A stretch of DNA of 64,000 nt from Alphaproteobacteria bacterium (GCA_020442385.1 JAGRKE010000015.1:248001-312000), one strand, 5' to 3'. Counted from the first letter of the stretch, positions 28,701-35,687 are shown. Numbers and translations: made by a program. The notes: generated by a model not told the origin, from the letters alone.

Positions 28701-29499
28701 GCGGAGCGCCTGTTGTGTTCCGGCGCATAACGCCGTCATTGGCAGCGTTACAGGCGCCGCTTGTGGTCTGGTCAGGCAGGATCAGACCGCCCGCAGACAG
28801 TGAGAGCAAATCACCGAACGTACCGCCGCCGGAAAATGTTGCGCCGCCGGTGACATCAAGGTCCTTGGAAATTTCAGCGACATCAGGCTGGCCGGATTTG
28901 ATTTTCCAAAGCCCGCCTGTTGCGCCGATCGCGTCGCCATAAGTGTAATCAAAAACAATATCGTCTGCGCCTGATGACTTCGTCACATAGGTCGGATCAT
29001 CCGAACAGCTTGTCTGGAATGTTTTGTCTGGTCCGGCGGAGATCACGGCCAGAACAAAAGGCGTTTCGTCATCTGTGCCTGGCCCGGCCAAACGGTTTTG
29101 AAGTCCGCCGCCACACCCGGCATCATCAACCAGTGGGCCAAGGTCCCACGCACAATAGCCGTACTCCGTGCCCCAAGGGTCAATTTTATTTGAGGCGACA
29201 ACGGCGGGCAATTGTCCGCCGCCTGTTGGATTCGGTGAGGCTGTTAAAAATTCGAGGGGCTCCATATAGCCGTCAGGTACAGCCTCACAGTCGGCGGTGG
29301 CTAAATTCGCTGTTTCAAGAAGAATAAGGCGCGCGGCGATTTGCATCTCCGCCTTGGCTTGTTCGCGCTGGTTCACTGCGACCATGGTTTGCAGGGGGCC
29401 GCGCATGGTGGCCATAATGCCTGCACCCAAAAGACCGACAATAGCGACGGCGCCAAACAGTGTAAAAAATACGTTTCCTCTTTCGGAGCGTCTGATCAT
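19798..29499 (-). CDS. Giant fibre-like protein: pseudopilin head, 17-residue repeats, S74 chaperone, membrane tail
   Basis: The protein has 3233 residues. Residues 1-40 hold a pilin-like segment (RRSERGNVFFTLFGAVAIVG). Residues 60-210 resemble a type II pseudopilin, with DPWGTEYGYCAWD and ISAGPDKTFQTSC. A Gly/Thr-rich beta stalk follows to about 650. From about 690 to 2980 come 17-residue repeats of the form N-T-F-I-G-x-x-A-G-x-x-N-T-T-G-x-N, in eight modules each opened by a (F/L/Y)P(I/L)D-type sequence. About 2540-2650 looks like a YadA head (SSVAIGEATASGDFSFAMG). A peptidase S74 chaperone starts near 3078 (SDERLKQNI), followed by a coiled coil and a final helix WSILGMLALALAGFGLG-YRRKSA. 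By family it is probably a trimeric surface or secreted fibre. No assembly partner is adjacent. The reading frame is unbroken over 9.7 kb. Confidence 0.85.
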   Translation of the reverse strand: MIRRSERGNVFFTLFGAVAIVGLLGAGIMATMRGPLQTMVAVNQREQAKAEMQIAARLILLETANLATADCEAVPDGYMEPLEFLTASPNPTGGGQLPAVVASNKIDPWGTEYGYCAWDLGPLVDDAGCGGGLQNRLAGPGTDDETPFVLAVISAGPDKTFQTSCSDDPTYVTKSSGADDIVFDYTYGDAIGATGGLWKIKSGQPDVAEISKDLDVTGGATFSGGGTFGDLLSLSAGGLILPDQTTSGACNAANDGVMRRNTTGAPLAPDLEVCYDDGGGYDWESIAGPGSVAGGKWQDGATAGEIYYNAGNVGIGLVDPNFLLDVAGTLNATGAATLGSTLTVTGAGDFDSTLNADGAVTFGSTLDVTGTSTLSTTVINSAAVPLTVQNSGSDALVVEADGDVAIGGGTASDSLDVTGNIHLSNTLKMEDTQAISWGAGTVNITGSTGGALIELNAADTDVNGSANIQDNLVVGGTTTLGNANTDTVSIVGDTTFTNGIDFAVSNLAVSGASCTAANKILKYDGLAWVCTDDAGSGTGGGGGQTIEETLQEGDDANGQKVDNLASITVGSATLSSGDQNLEVDISGDIGAENYCDENGDDCVAGGDINRKIFGTDVDSSLAIDADTTGEILVWNNATTQWEVGDGSDLTNVTATDITFPIDVDGATGGLIMDINAGANNFLSYAGTRNVFLGDGAGDNNTGVRNTFVGYNSGIANTTGLQNAFFGEFTGSSNTTGGNNTFIGQAAGFSNDDANYNTFIGRCAGCYTTSGSNNVFIGYLTGDENTTGQQNTVIGTQAGGEITTGSNNVFLGYFAGINNTTGARNIIIGSNAWNLTAATDDYLNLGGAIHGPLGDQNNLADGGADLTVDGDLTVTGTITGSVSGSISLPIDADDATTPAGVIIDINTGANNFLSYAGTGNLFLGATAGDANSASNGTFIGSAAGTSNTTGVKNTFVGRSAGTSNVNGQSNVFVGMEAGKSNVSGNYNVYIGQNTGDEATGGYNTVIGTGAGGATGNTGTYNTFLGRASGSANTTGSRGTFIGEGSGLANTTGTNNVFLGYRSGQNNADGVSNTFVGYLAGANNTGGDKNIIIGYSVNNLTATTDNYLNLGNALFGTMDASAPYTTGSYTIGGSLNIVTDLTVGDGTFDNPSANEDAYVEGNLEVDGTIYGDGSGLTGVTATASLPIDADTATSPAGVLIDINAGANNLLSIEGTNNVFLGSSSGDAITTAANNVFVGALSGSASTSTSDSVIIGHLAGSGVTTAAGNVIIGKDAGTNSNGDRNTLIGTLSGTATGFNPLTGTRNTYVGYNTGNDSRTGGSNSFFGDSAGELNTTGANNTFLGEAAGDNNTTGSRNIIIGSGADNLTASTNDYLNIGNTVFGDMGTNPTTPGTGDAAITIDGSLTTTSGINAGDDLIVGNGTFDNASANEDAYVEGNLEVDGTIYGDGSGITGVSASVSYPLDADGATSPADVLIDANSGANNFLSFAGTANLFLGEATGDANTTGQNNTFIGSSAGTSITTEISNTFVGALAGQTATGNYNTFIGQRTGEVNTGDINTFVGQAAGISNTSGYENTFIGVSAGRTNTTGYNNTLIGRDAGRLNTSGNSNTFLGHDAGYANTTGASNTFLGIASGDNNTTGLRNILIGANIDNLTASTDDYLNIGNTVFGDMGTNVTTPGTGDAAITIDGDLTITGTCTGCGSGSVSLPIDADTATSPAGVIVSIDSGADKFLYYDSTLKNTTLGDNAGEALSTGDYNTLIGHQAGNTISTGADNTIIGAYAGLSSITTQNAITAIGKYVLFSSTTVNDDITGIGNSALYRVDTVGQGVTAIGSGAGQGSAVSDSITGSTLVGYHAGGAGTGGALTMVDSSFFGYQAGSAGNPGALSHTDSIFIGANVGSLGTADTMTSSAMVVIGNNALEPSTISNGVIIGHEAGDNLTGNNNTMIGYQAGNSVTTGTGNILLGYDVDTPAATTSDYLNIGNAITGTMDNAAPFDSSSITIEGDLTITGTCTGCGGGSLTYPLDTEGEDDIMEHTTAGDTFMRYLDTDSVLAIGLNAGGGITDGDGAQFNVLIGDTAGNALTTGDNNVFVGYGAGQNATTGGGNTLIGTGAGGGVLTGAANVFVGTNSGSSNTSGTRNTFVGQRSGQNNTTGLNNTFLGRFAGYTNTTSSYSTFVGAHAGELSTGEYNAFFGSDAGLVNSTGASNTFLGTQAGVANTTGGSNVFVGRNSGSGNTTGDDNVFIGNSAGANNTGGARNIIIGDATSNLTATTDDYLNIGNTVFGDMGTNPTTPGTGDAAITIDGDLTITGTCTGCDGSVSFPLDADAATSPADVIIDINAGANNLLSVEGTNNVFLGEAAGDAWTTGTNNTFMGYNAGTATTTASNNTFIGSGAGDVNVGGAQNTFLGKDSGGANTSGSGNTFLGHQAGTSNDTTSSNTYVGYFSGRASTGAENTFLGTASGQLSTGSYNTSIGRSAGLNASGNNNTFLGYQAGNSVTTGTDNILLGYDVDTPAATTSNYLNIGNAIYGDMSTDDFVIGSGSASGGQSIAMIAGTATGASSVAIGEATASGDFSFAMGEGGGSATGYHSFSFGEEQDATGSHSFAMHGDASGDYSSAIGGTASGYGSLSIGRSGVSTTGDWGMAFGYDVRAGDGSIDATTPAVPDGTPGEFSVAFGLGDAAGTIPQVSAVSSYGIFMGDQSGYDLSDNQKFALIGGEFVIDSDGSTASSKACIRFNDTSDKLEYSHDCSTYVEMGAATIAFPLDADDATSPTGVIIDINSGANNLFSIRGTNNLFIGETAGDSHTSGSNNTVIGMNAGQDLTTGSGNTFVGRNAGANVTASTNNTVVGDLAGDANMTGTSNTFVGYAAGGSDTSGGNNTFMGQSAGASNTSGSNNVFVGRRAGTSNTNASSNVFVGYHAGEDNTTGTLNTFVGNGAGLNNIGGNYNAFFGTGAGALNTSGNNNVIIGQGSGGSSTTGTDNVFIGKSVAGTNTSGSNNIVIGSGIDKDAAGTNYYLNIGDSIKGSMSTGDIQIVGTAALTVPSGTAAQRPTAVDGMIRYKTDATIGFEVREAGAWVAMGSAASDERLKQNITELDGAEILARLEKVGAYSYQRKDDPERTRYGVVAQQLETIFPELVDQPLDQNEMKTVRYMDLIGPLLASVKELNAENENLRAELSTLQKQNQQTQELLAQISDDVKGLKAKTGYGIQKSGLDLWSILGMLALALAGFGLGYRRKSA
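20560..27440 (-). repeat. 51-bp tandem repeats inside the fibre gene
   Basis: Successive NTFIG motifs are 17 residues apart in most of this span, so the DNA repeat unit is 51 bp, degenerate at third positions. Eight larger modules of about 0.7-1.3 kb are laid over it. Their opening sequences lie near 27.5, 26.8, 25.9, 25.1, 24.35, 23.4, 22.5 and 21.2 kb. Linkers coding TGTCTGC (a CxxC) recur near 24.41, 23.47 and 22.58 kb. The YadA-like section is near 21.56-21.88 kb. Confidence 0.85.
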
Positions 29500-29925
29500 C
29501 GTCGTGTGCCTAACATCCTTTCCGGGCCGCGGCGTGTGCTGGTGATCCTCACCGGCACGGCGGCTGTATTGCTTTCCAAGGAACGCAGAGTGTTACGCAG
29601 TATATCCAACAGTGGGAAGATGCGGGAAATATACAATAATTTCAGGGGGAAGAACACGCCCTTTAAAAAAAGAGCTTTCATAAATACATATGTCGTGCGC
29701 TGTGTGTGTCGTGCATGCATGCGACAACAAGCCCCCCAAGTCCTAAAATTTCCCACTTATATATAAGTATCAATTAAATTTGTTTAAAAAGGGTTAGCAA
29801 ATGGCAAGTTGTTTAAATGCCATGATTTTTGGGGATAGCAGAATTTTTGCCCATAATCAGTGTTTTATGGAATTTTTTTGTCCTCATTTTTCTGTTTTGG
29901 AGCGCTCGTGTGTACGAATCGGGTC
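29500..29925. other. Upstream region of the fibre gene
   Basis: No gene is supported in these 426 bases. The half next to the fibre start is G+C-rich; the rest is A+T-rich (29755-29860). It contains the palindrome GCATGCATGC near 29714. I could not settle on a promoter, but the fibre gene must be driven from here or from the kinase transcript upstream on the same strand. Confidence 0.4.
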
Positions 29926-31299
29926 TTAATCGCTGACCAAAATATCAAAGCGCTTGAGCACTTTGGCCTGACGGGTGTGTAGCGTTTCAAGGCTAAAGTC
30001 CTGAATTAGCTCGTTGAAAACACGGTGCCAGTTGATTTCAGCCTTCAAATGCAGGAACACCGAGCCAAGCCCCAGTGCCGCGCGGTCCATAAAGACGAAT
30101 TCACGCGGCACAGACACGCCGCCATTCTCACGGCTAAGTTCGCGCAGCTTTTTATGCACTTTTTCGGCTGTTTCGCGCCCGTAAACGCCGTTTGTCACTT
30201 CGCCGATTGGGCGGATTTTATCATCCATCACAGGGCCGTAGAGAAATTCCGCCCACATATTCAGGGTTTCAACCTGTTCTTTGCTGAGGTTATTAAAGCC
30301 CCAGGTTTCATAGGCATGCACCGCCAGAGTGTCATCTTTGGTCATCAGCGCGTTGTAAAGGTCGATCACACCGCCAACGAACTCAGGACGAAAAACACGT
30401 ACACATCCGAAATCGAGCAGGTTGATGCTGTTATCTTCGCGCACCGTGTAATTGCCCAAATGCGGATCGCCGTGAATAGTGCCGTAATAATAAAGCGGTA
30501 CATACCATGCGCGGAACATGTTCATCGCCAGCGTGTTGCGTTGCTCGGCATGTGAATCGACAAAATTCAGAATTTTTTGCCCCTCCAGCCATGTGCTGGT
30601 CAGTAGCCGGTCGGTGGAAAGCTCGTCAATAATCTCCGGCACGTGTACGTTTGGCTCATCTTTAAGCATAAACGCGTACATCTTGGTGTATTTGGCTTCC
30701 AGTGCGTAATCCAGCTCTTCTTGCAGGCGGGCAGAGAGCTCGTGATGGATGTTTTGCGTCTGGATTGATTTGTCGTAGCGCTCATAAATTGAGAAAATAA
30801 TTTTGAGCTGTTTCAGGTCGGCTTCGATGGCGGAGCTCATATCCGGGTACTGCAATTTACAAGCAAGTAATTGGCCATTTTTGGCTACTGCTTTGTGAAC
30901 TTGCCCCAAACTTGCCGCGGCGGCCGCGTCTTTTTCGAAGCTCTCAAACTTCGATTGCCAATCTGGCCCGAGTTCGGTTTTCATCCGGCGGCGCACGAAC
31001 GGCCAGCCCATCGGCGGGGCGTTGGATTGCAGTTCCTGAAAGGCCTGCGCATATTCGGACGGCAGCGCTTCGGGGATGGTGGCCAGAATTTGCCCGACTT
31101 TCATCAGCGGGCCTTTCATATTGCCCAGCGCCTGTGTGAGTTGCAGAGCATGGTCGTCGCGCTCAATCTTTACGCCCAGATATTTTTCTCCAGCCAACTT
31201 TGCTGCCAGTCCGGCCATGGTGCCTGTGACCTGACCATAGCGCTTGATGCGCGAGCCGAGTTTGCTGTCTTCGTTTTGTGAGGTTTTGCTCATGCCCAT
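29926..31299 (-). CDS. ABC1/UbiB-family atypical kinase
   Basis: The 457-residue protein shows the ABC1/ADCK signature: the KxGQ motif in MKVGQILATIPEALP, the Ala-rich loop AAAAASLGQVHKAV that replaces the usual Gly-rich loop, the catalytic IHGDPHLGNYTV and the metal-binding LLDFGCVRVF. Members (UbiB, COQ8) support ubiquinone synthesis as ATPases acting on the membrane complex. No C-terminal membrane anchor of the UbiB type is obvious, so it is closer to the soluble AarF-like or COQ8-like proteins. It is divergent from coq9, which supports a ubiquinone role. Confidence 0.9.
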   Translation of the reverse strand: MGMSKTSQNEDSKLGSRIKRYGQVTGTMAGLAAKLAGEKYLGVKIERDDHALQLTQALGNMKGPLMKVGQILATIPEALPSEYAQAFQELQSNAPPMGWPFVRRRMKTELGPDWQSKFESFEKDAAAAASLGQVHKAVAKNGQLLACKLQYPDMSSAIEADLKQLKIIFSIYERYDKSIQTQNIHHELSARLQEELDYALEAKYTKMYAFMLKDEPNVHVPEIIDELSTDRLLTSTWLEGQKILNFVDSHAEQRNTLAMNMFRAWYVPLYYYGTIHGDPHLGNYTVREDNSINLLDFGCVRVFRPEFVGGVIDLYNALMTKDDTLAVHAYETWGFNNLSKEQVETLNMWAEFLYGPVMDDKIRPIGEVTNGVYGRETAEKVHKKLRELSRENGGVSVPREFVFMDRAALGLGSVFLHLKAEINWHRVFNELIQDFSLETLHTRQAKVLKRFDILVSD

Positions 31300-31376
31300 A
31301 GATTTGGGGGTTGCGCGCGCAAAAGTCTAGTTAAAACAGCATTTGCTTGGTGAATAATTTCCGCTACTCTGGGCGC

Positions 31377-32000
31377 ATGAAGAAAGACGATGTGCTTCAA
31401 ATCCGTGATGAAATCATAAAGGCCGCTTTGCCGGACATCGTATTTGATGGCTGGCACTGGGAAACCATAGAGCGCGCGGCTGAAAAAACAGGGCAGAGCC
31501 AAGCCACATTGCGCGCTGTTTTTCCGGCCGGGTTAATGGATGTGCTGGACGGATTTTCCGATCTTGCAGATCGGCAAATGCTGGCGGCGCTGGGCGATGC
31601 TCCGCCCGAAGACATGCGCATTCGCGATCGCATCCGCACTTGTGTCCTAACCCGCTTTGAAGTTCTGGCCGCGCATAAGGAAGCGGTGAGAGCCTCAGCG
31701 AGCTTTTGGGCACTGCCTTCACGTAAGCCGCGCGGCGCGAAAATGGTTTGGCGCAGCGCCGATAAAATCTGGAACTGGGCCGGTGATGATGCGCGCGATT
31801 ATAATCACTATACAAAACGCGGCCTGCTCAGTGGTATACTGGTTTCAACGATGCTGGTCTGGCTCGATGATGAGAGCGTGGATATGAGCATCACCAAAGA
31901 CTTTCTTGATCGGCGCATAGAAAATGTTCTGTTCGTCGGCCAGACACTTGGAAGGTTAAATCTGGGACGATTTATGAAAGGACTAAAAAAAGCATCATGA
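31377..32000 (+). CDS. COQ9-family protein
   Basis: About 207 residues from the ATG at 31377. The N-terminal part (IRDEIIKAALPDIVFDGWHWETIERAAEKTGQS) is the TetR-like helical region of COQ9. The C-terminal part (MVWRSADKIWNWAGDDARDYNHYTKRGLLSGILVSTMLVWL) is its conserved lipid-binding half. COQ9 presents ubiquinone precursors to the COQ7-type hydroxylase. It is divergent from an ABC1/UbiB kinase, so the two probably serve the same pathway. Its stop overlaps the next gene start by 4 bases. Confidence 0.9.
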   Translation: MKKDDVLQIRDEIIKAALPDIVFDGWHWETIERAAEKTGQSQATLRAVFPAGLMDVLDGFSDLADRQMLAALGDAPPEDMRIRDRIRTCVLTRFEVLAAHKEAVRASASFWALPSRKPRGAKMVWRSADKIWNWAGDDARDYNHYTKRGLLSGILVSTMLVWLDDESVDMSITKDFLDRRIENVLFVGQTLGRLNLGRFMKGLKKAS

Positions 32001-32677
32001 AGCTCTCACGTGTTTTTATACTGACTCTTCTTGCCGGTTTTCTGGTTGTTTCCCCTGCGCAGGCCGAGGAAAAAAGTTTTTGGCGCGGCGTGGTGGAATT
32101 TTTCTACCCCTCTTTGCGCACTGAAGAGGCTAATCCGTCCGAAACGCTCAAGGCGCCTTTTTATGACGAGCAACAAGCGCAGCAAAATGATGCGCAGGAG
32201 CAAACAAGCGCGCAAAATTACGACCAGCCCCACCGCCTCAGCCGCGATATCGGCAAATGGCTGACCACCGTTTTGTCCGAAACGCTAACCTTTGATGCGC
32301 AGGATTACAAAACAGATTTGGCCGAAACCGAGCAATATTTCGACCAGAACGGCCGCGCAAAATACCTCGCCTTCCTAGAGCAATTTAAAATGACACGCGT
32401 GCTGGAAAGCGGGAATTTCTATATCCGCACCTTTGTTCAGGAAGAGCCGCTTTTGCTCAATGAAGGCGATGTCGGCGGATATTACCGTTGGTTGTTTGAA
32501 GTTCCTGTTCTGGTGAGTTACATGGACCGCAGCCTGACCGATTACGCCAAAGGCAGCCCGACCACGCAGGAGATGACGCTGCAGATTCAGCTCGTGCGTT
32601 CGGCTAAGGCCGGTGAGTCCGGCGTTCTGATCGACCAATGGGATGGCGAGGGCGGCAAAGTCACGCGCCCGCAATAG
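31997..32677 (+). CDS. Secreted protein with DotI/IcmL-like domain
   Basis: The 226-residue protein has a signal peptide (MKLSRVFILTLLAGFLVVSPAQA). A Gln-rich linker precedes a C-terminal domain from about residue 95. That domain (LTFDAQDYKTDLAETEQYF, then YIRTFVQEEPLLLNEGDVGGYYRWLFEVPVLVSYM and MTLQIQLVRS) follows the pattern of the periplasmic domain of DotI/IcmL/TraM from type IVB secretion and conjugation systems. No other secretion gene is near, and the protein has a cleavable signal rather than DotI's membrane anchor, so it may be a domesticated relative. It overlaps the coq9 stop. Confidence 0.65.
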   Translation: MKLSRVFILTLLAGFLVVSPAQAEEKSFWRGVVEFFYPSLRTEEANPSETLKAPFYDEQQAQQNDAQEQTSAQNYDQPHRLSRDIGKWLTTVLSETLTFDAQDYKTDLAETEQYFDQNGRAKYLAFLEQFKMTRVLESGNFYIRTFVQEEPLLLNEGDVGGYYRWLFEVPVLVSYMDRSLTDYAKGSPTTQEMTLQIQLVRSAKAGESGVLIDQWDGEGGKVTRPQ

Positions 32678-32718
32678 ACCCGCAATAGATAATCTTCAAA
32701 AATAATGTCGTTTGCGTC

Positions 32719-32746
32719 TTGGCAGGGCGCGAGAATTCTCTACAAT
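32719..32746 (+). promoter_or_regulatory. Promoter of gapR
   Basis: TTGGCA (32719-32724) and TACAAT (32741-32746) are 16 bases apart, about 50 bases before the start codon. Confidence 0.6.
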
Positions 32747-32794
32747 CTCCCTATCCGAATCATATTGAACTTAGTAAAGCGAAGGAGCTTTTTG

Positions 32795-33124
32795 ATGTCC
32801 GAGAACGTGGCCAATTTCCCCCAAACCGATGATGAAACCGAGCGCGAAGAAGGCGAATCTTCTTCCGAAGGCAGCGAAGCGCGCGATGTTGGCGGCGTTG
32901 CCGGACAAAGACTGCGCAGCTTTGTTGAGCGCGTTGAGCGTCTGGAAGAAGAAAAAACCGCGCTGATGGAAGACATCAAAGAAGTTTATGCCGAAGCGAA
33001 AGGCGTTGGATTTGATGCAAAGACCATGCGCAAAATCGTAACGCTTCGCAAAATGGACGCTGAAAAACGCCGCGAGAGTGAAGAGCTGCTCGATCTGTAT
33101 AAATCTGCAATCGGCATGTATTAG
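32795..33124 (+). CDS. gapR: GapR-family (DUF2312) nucleoid-associated protein
   Basis: 109 residues from the ATG at 32795, which follows GAAGGAGC. An acidic N-terminal tail (DETEREEGESSSEGSEARD) precedes the conserved core QRLRSFVERVERLEEEKTALMEDIKEVYAEAKGVGFDAKTMRKIVTLRKM, cited here only by position (residues about 43-90). The core is the DUF2312/UPF0335 signature. In Caulobacter GapR tetramers clamp overtwisted DNA ahead of polymerases. The acidic tail is longer than in most members I recall. Confidence 0.9.
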   Translation: MSENVANFPQTDDETEREEGESSSEGSEARDVGGVAGQRLRSFVERVERLEEEKTALMEDIKEVYAEAKGVGFDAKTMRKIVTLRKMDAEKRRESEELLDLYKSAIGMY

Positions 33125-33144
33125 GCGCTTCGATTTTTTCCTTT

Positions 33145-33202
33145 TGAGCAGCGTTAAATTTCGGCTCGCGTATGTTTTATACGCGTCGCCTCATTTGCCT
33201 TG
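33145..33202. repeat. REP-like dispersed hairpin, copy 1
   Basis: The core GCGTATGTTTTATACGC (33168-33184) is an inverted repeat GCGTAT/ATACGC. With flanks (CAGCGTTAAATTTCGGCTC before, GTCGCCTCATTTGCCTTGT after) it aligns over about 50 bases to the copy at 42042-42117. Confidence 0.6.
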
Positions 33203-33263
33203 TTAAAAGAAAAAACTCGTTGCACTAAAAGGTTTCGATTTTTTCAAGTTCCAAACAGCAAAG

Positions 33264-33287
33264 CGGGCCCGATCGGGCCCGTTTTTT
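33264..33287 (+). terminator. Palindromic terminator after gapR
   Basis: CGGGCCCGATCGGGCCCG (33264-33281) is a perfect palindrome followed by six T residues. A related GGGCCC-rich element lies at 33315-33332. The span 33125-33429 holds nothing else except the REP-like hairpin. Confidence 0.75.
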
Positions 33288-33429
33288 GTGCAAAGCGTTT
33301 GATTTTGTTGATGTGGGCCCACCGGGCCCGGTCTTAATCGGAAGTAATTGAGCGCGCGCCGCCCCTATTTCATCCCCACAATAGCAAATAAAACAACCCG
33401 CATAAAGGAATTTATTCCTTTAACGCTAT

Positions 33430-34683
33430 CTATAAAGTATATTGGTTTCCTTCATATGATGGGAAATCTATTTCTGAAATTTTCATTCTGCCTCTTGTGG
33501 CATCAAAAAATACTTTGGATAATACCTCTGCATTGATTTGAATCATGTTCGGGTCAGGAATGTTTTTGGTTGTTCCCAATTTTTGCCATTCTGGGTGGCA
33601 ACGAATGAGATTAAAATAATCGGCTTCGTCTTTTGCGCACTGTATGTCCGCATCACTGTTTTTGATAGATTTTCCAGTAATAGAATTATACTGAGCGGTG
33701 ATGTTTGGAATTTCAGGATAATGAATAAAGCTCTCATCATATATTTTTGCATCTTTTTTCGACAGGTGTGAAAAAATGAAACGGCCGGGTGTTAGACTTG
33801 CGGCGACAAAAGATTGCTGCGTTTTCAGGCAAAGTCCGCTTAAGCTTTCATCAAAACTTTCACGTTCTCCGTTTCCGCTAAGATGATATGCCCCTATGGT
33901 TTGAAGTATAATTCTTGAATTGAATTTCTGGGCCTCTTTTTTTGCATGGTGAATCATGTGGGCGTTTCTGATATGTATACCGTTTCTTTGCAAAGCGGAA
34001 AAATTTTGTTCAAAATTTTTTATTCCAGTCCGACGTGCAATTCTTTTCGTTGAGGGGTCTTTGATGTTTAAAGGTATGCCTGTATTTAAAATCTTTTTGC
34101 CAAATATACTAGGGGAGGATTTTGTAACAACATCGGTAAACGCCATCGGAATGTTATTCATTGCGCCGTAATGGATTAAGCTAAACCAACTATATGGCGC
34201 ATAAGAAAATCCACCTTTATTTGCCGATTCAAAGAACGCCAGGGCTTGAAATTTATTGTTGTCATTGTTGCTTTGTATTTCACGCCATGTGTTTTTAAGT
34301 TTTTTCTTAAAAGAAATTCCTTTTAGCCAGTCAAGGCCAAAGGCATGGGGAACCGCTACTCTGAATTTTATTGTGTCCTTTAGAAAATTGTGCGGAGCTT
34401 CGTACGCTAATAAAATTTCCTGATCTTTGAGGAATGCAGCTGTGGCAAGCTGAAATAGCTTATTGGCAGGCTTGTCATGATGTTCATCAATAAAAGCGAG
34501 TAGAGGGGTTTGATGATCACCCGTCTGGTCCATTTCGGCGCGTTTTTTGAGAATGGCCGCAGCAAAATCACGCGCCCCTTCGAGAATGCGCATGGCATGG
34601 TCGTTTATATCTATTTCGTCCAGAACAAAGCTGGAATTATTTAAACATAATTCACGTAAGTTTTTACTCATCATACGGGACAA
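33430..34683 (-). CDS. Unrecognised protein, paralogue of 43285-44541; possible TraB/EreA-like fold
   Basis: The 417-residue protein has no signal peptide or membrane helix. It carries LLAFIDEHHDKP near residue 62, followed by LLAYEAPHNF, then FSYAPYSWFSLIHYG, and later HHAKKEAQKFNSRIILQTIGAYHLSG. The protein at 43285-44541 has matching blocks in the same order (LLGGEPFSAPH, WQKNHNFG, HAPYSNRLLLG, IEHAKASNTDIYIQS). The acidic-His cluster and the later GAYH resemble the GE-x-H and G-x-x-H motifs of EreA/ChaN/TraB-type proteins, but this is only a suggestion. The gene is visibly more A+T-rich than its neighbours. Confidence 0.55.
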   Translation of the reverse strand: MSRMMSKNLRELCLNNSSFVLDEIDINDHAMRILEGARDFAAAILKKRAEMDQTGDHQTPLLAFIDEHHDKPANKLFQLATAAFLKDQEILLAYEAPHNFLKDTIKFRVAVPHAFGLDWLKGISFKKKLKNTWREIQSNNDNNKFQALAFFESANKGGFSYAPYSWFSLIHYGAMNNIPMAFTDVVTKSSPSIFGKKILNTGIPLNIKDPSTKRIARRTGIKNFEQNFSALQRNGIHIRNAHMIHHAKKEAQKFNSRIILQTIGAYHLSGNGERESFDESLSGLCLKTQQSFVAASLTPGRFIFSHLSKKDAKIYDESFIHYPEIPNITAQYNSITGKSIKNSDADIQCAKDEADYFNLIRCHPEWQKLGTTKNIPDPNMIQINAEVLSKVFFDATRGRMKISEIDFPSYEGNQYTL

Positions 34684-34721
34684 TATACAGACATTTAAGT
34701 TATGTCAATTATATAAAGGCG

Positions 34722-35687
34722 TTAAACCACCACCGGGCTGCGCACATGTTCGGCGTAGGCCTGCATGACCTTATGCGTTACCGGGCCGGAGCGCCGGAAA
34801 TTGTAGATATCCGAAGGCGGGATGTCGTTCATCAGATAAGCGGTGTTATTGATCTCGGCAATCGGGGTGACCTCAGTCGCCGAGCCGACAGAGAAGGCTT
34901 CATCGGCGTGCAGCACATCGCTCAGAGCGATATGCTTCTCGACAACCGTCAGGCCCAGTTTCGGTGCAACAATATTGATGATCGTGTCGCGCGTGATTCC
35001 CGGCAGGAAAGGTGTTTTGTCGAAATCTTTTGCGGTTTTGGGCGTGTAGAGAACTTCGTCTTTAATAAAGAACGGGTTCGCAACAGGCAGTTCAACAATA
35101 TATTTGCCCTTCGGGTCGTACATCAGCGCATCGTCATACCCCATTTCCATCGCGCTGTATGAGGCGATTTGCGAGGCCTGATAATTGGCCGAGGCTTTCG
35201 ATGTTTGCTTGATTGAATGATGCGAAATTTTGCGCGTATCAACGGTATGAAGGCGCAGGCCATTCTCCAGAATATGATCCGGCCAGTAAACCGAGGCCGG
35301 TTTTGCAACAACGGCGAAATGGGTTTGGATATCTTTGCCGGCTTTTACGCCCAAACCGGGGCCGCGAAAAATAAAGGCGCGCAGATAAGCGTTCTTAAAG
35401 CCGTTTTTCTCCAGCAGGTCATATTTGGCTTTTTCGATGATATCGACCGTAACGCCGGGGGCGGGTGTTTTTGCCAGCTCGGCAGAGCGCACAAGCCGCT
35501 TTGAGTGATCTTCGGATCTGAAAATGCGGCCTTCATAAGCGCGCTCACCTTCAAAAACCAATCCGCCGTAATGCAGGCTGTGGTTGGCCAGGCTTGGGTT
35601 GGCTTCGCGGTCATACAGGTTGTAGAACTCACCGTCCAAATAGACATACCCGACAGCGTCGGCAAAGGTTTCGTTGATCATACTCAT
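34722..35687 (-). CDS. ilvE: Branched-chain amino acid aminotransferase
   Basis: The 321-residue class IV PLP enzyme begins VGYVYLDGEFYNLYDREANPSLANHSLHYG, with the GGLVFEGERAYEG entry region typical of IlvE. The PLP-binding Lys lies in the class IV region near QTSKASANYQASQIA (about residue 160). The cofactor-phosphate region FSVGSATEVTPIAEIN is intact. It moves amino groups between glutamate and the 2-oxo acids of Val, Leu and Ile, the last step of the pathway served by ilvBNC at 1.9-5.8 kb. A D-amino-acid transaminase is less likely given the length and motifs. Confidence 0.92.
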   Translation of the reverse strand: MSMINETFADAVGYVYLDGEFYNLYDREANPSLANHSLHYGGLVFEGERAYEGRIFRSEDHSKRLVRSAELAKTPAPGVTVDIIEKAKYDLLEKNGFKNAYLRAFIFRGPGLGVKAGKDIQTHFAVVAKPASVYWPDHILENGLRLHTVDTRKISHHSIKQTSKASANYQASQIASYSAMEMGYDDALMYDPKGKYIVELPVANPFFIKDEVLYTPKTAKDFDKTPFLPGITRDTIINIVAPKLGLTVVEKHIALSDVLHADEAFSVGSATEVTPIAEINNTAYLMNDIPPSDIYNFRRSGPVTHKVMQAYAEHVRSPVVV

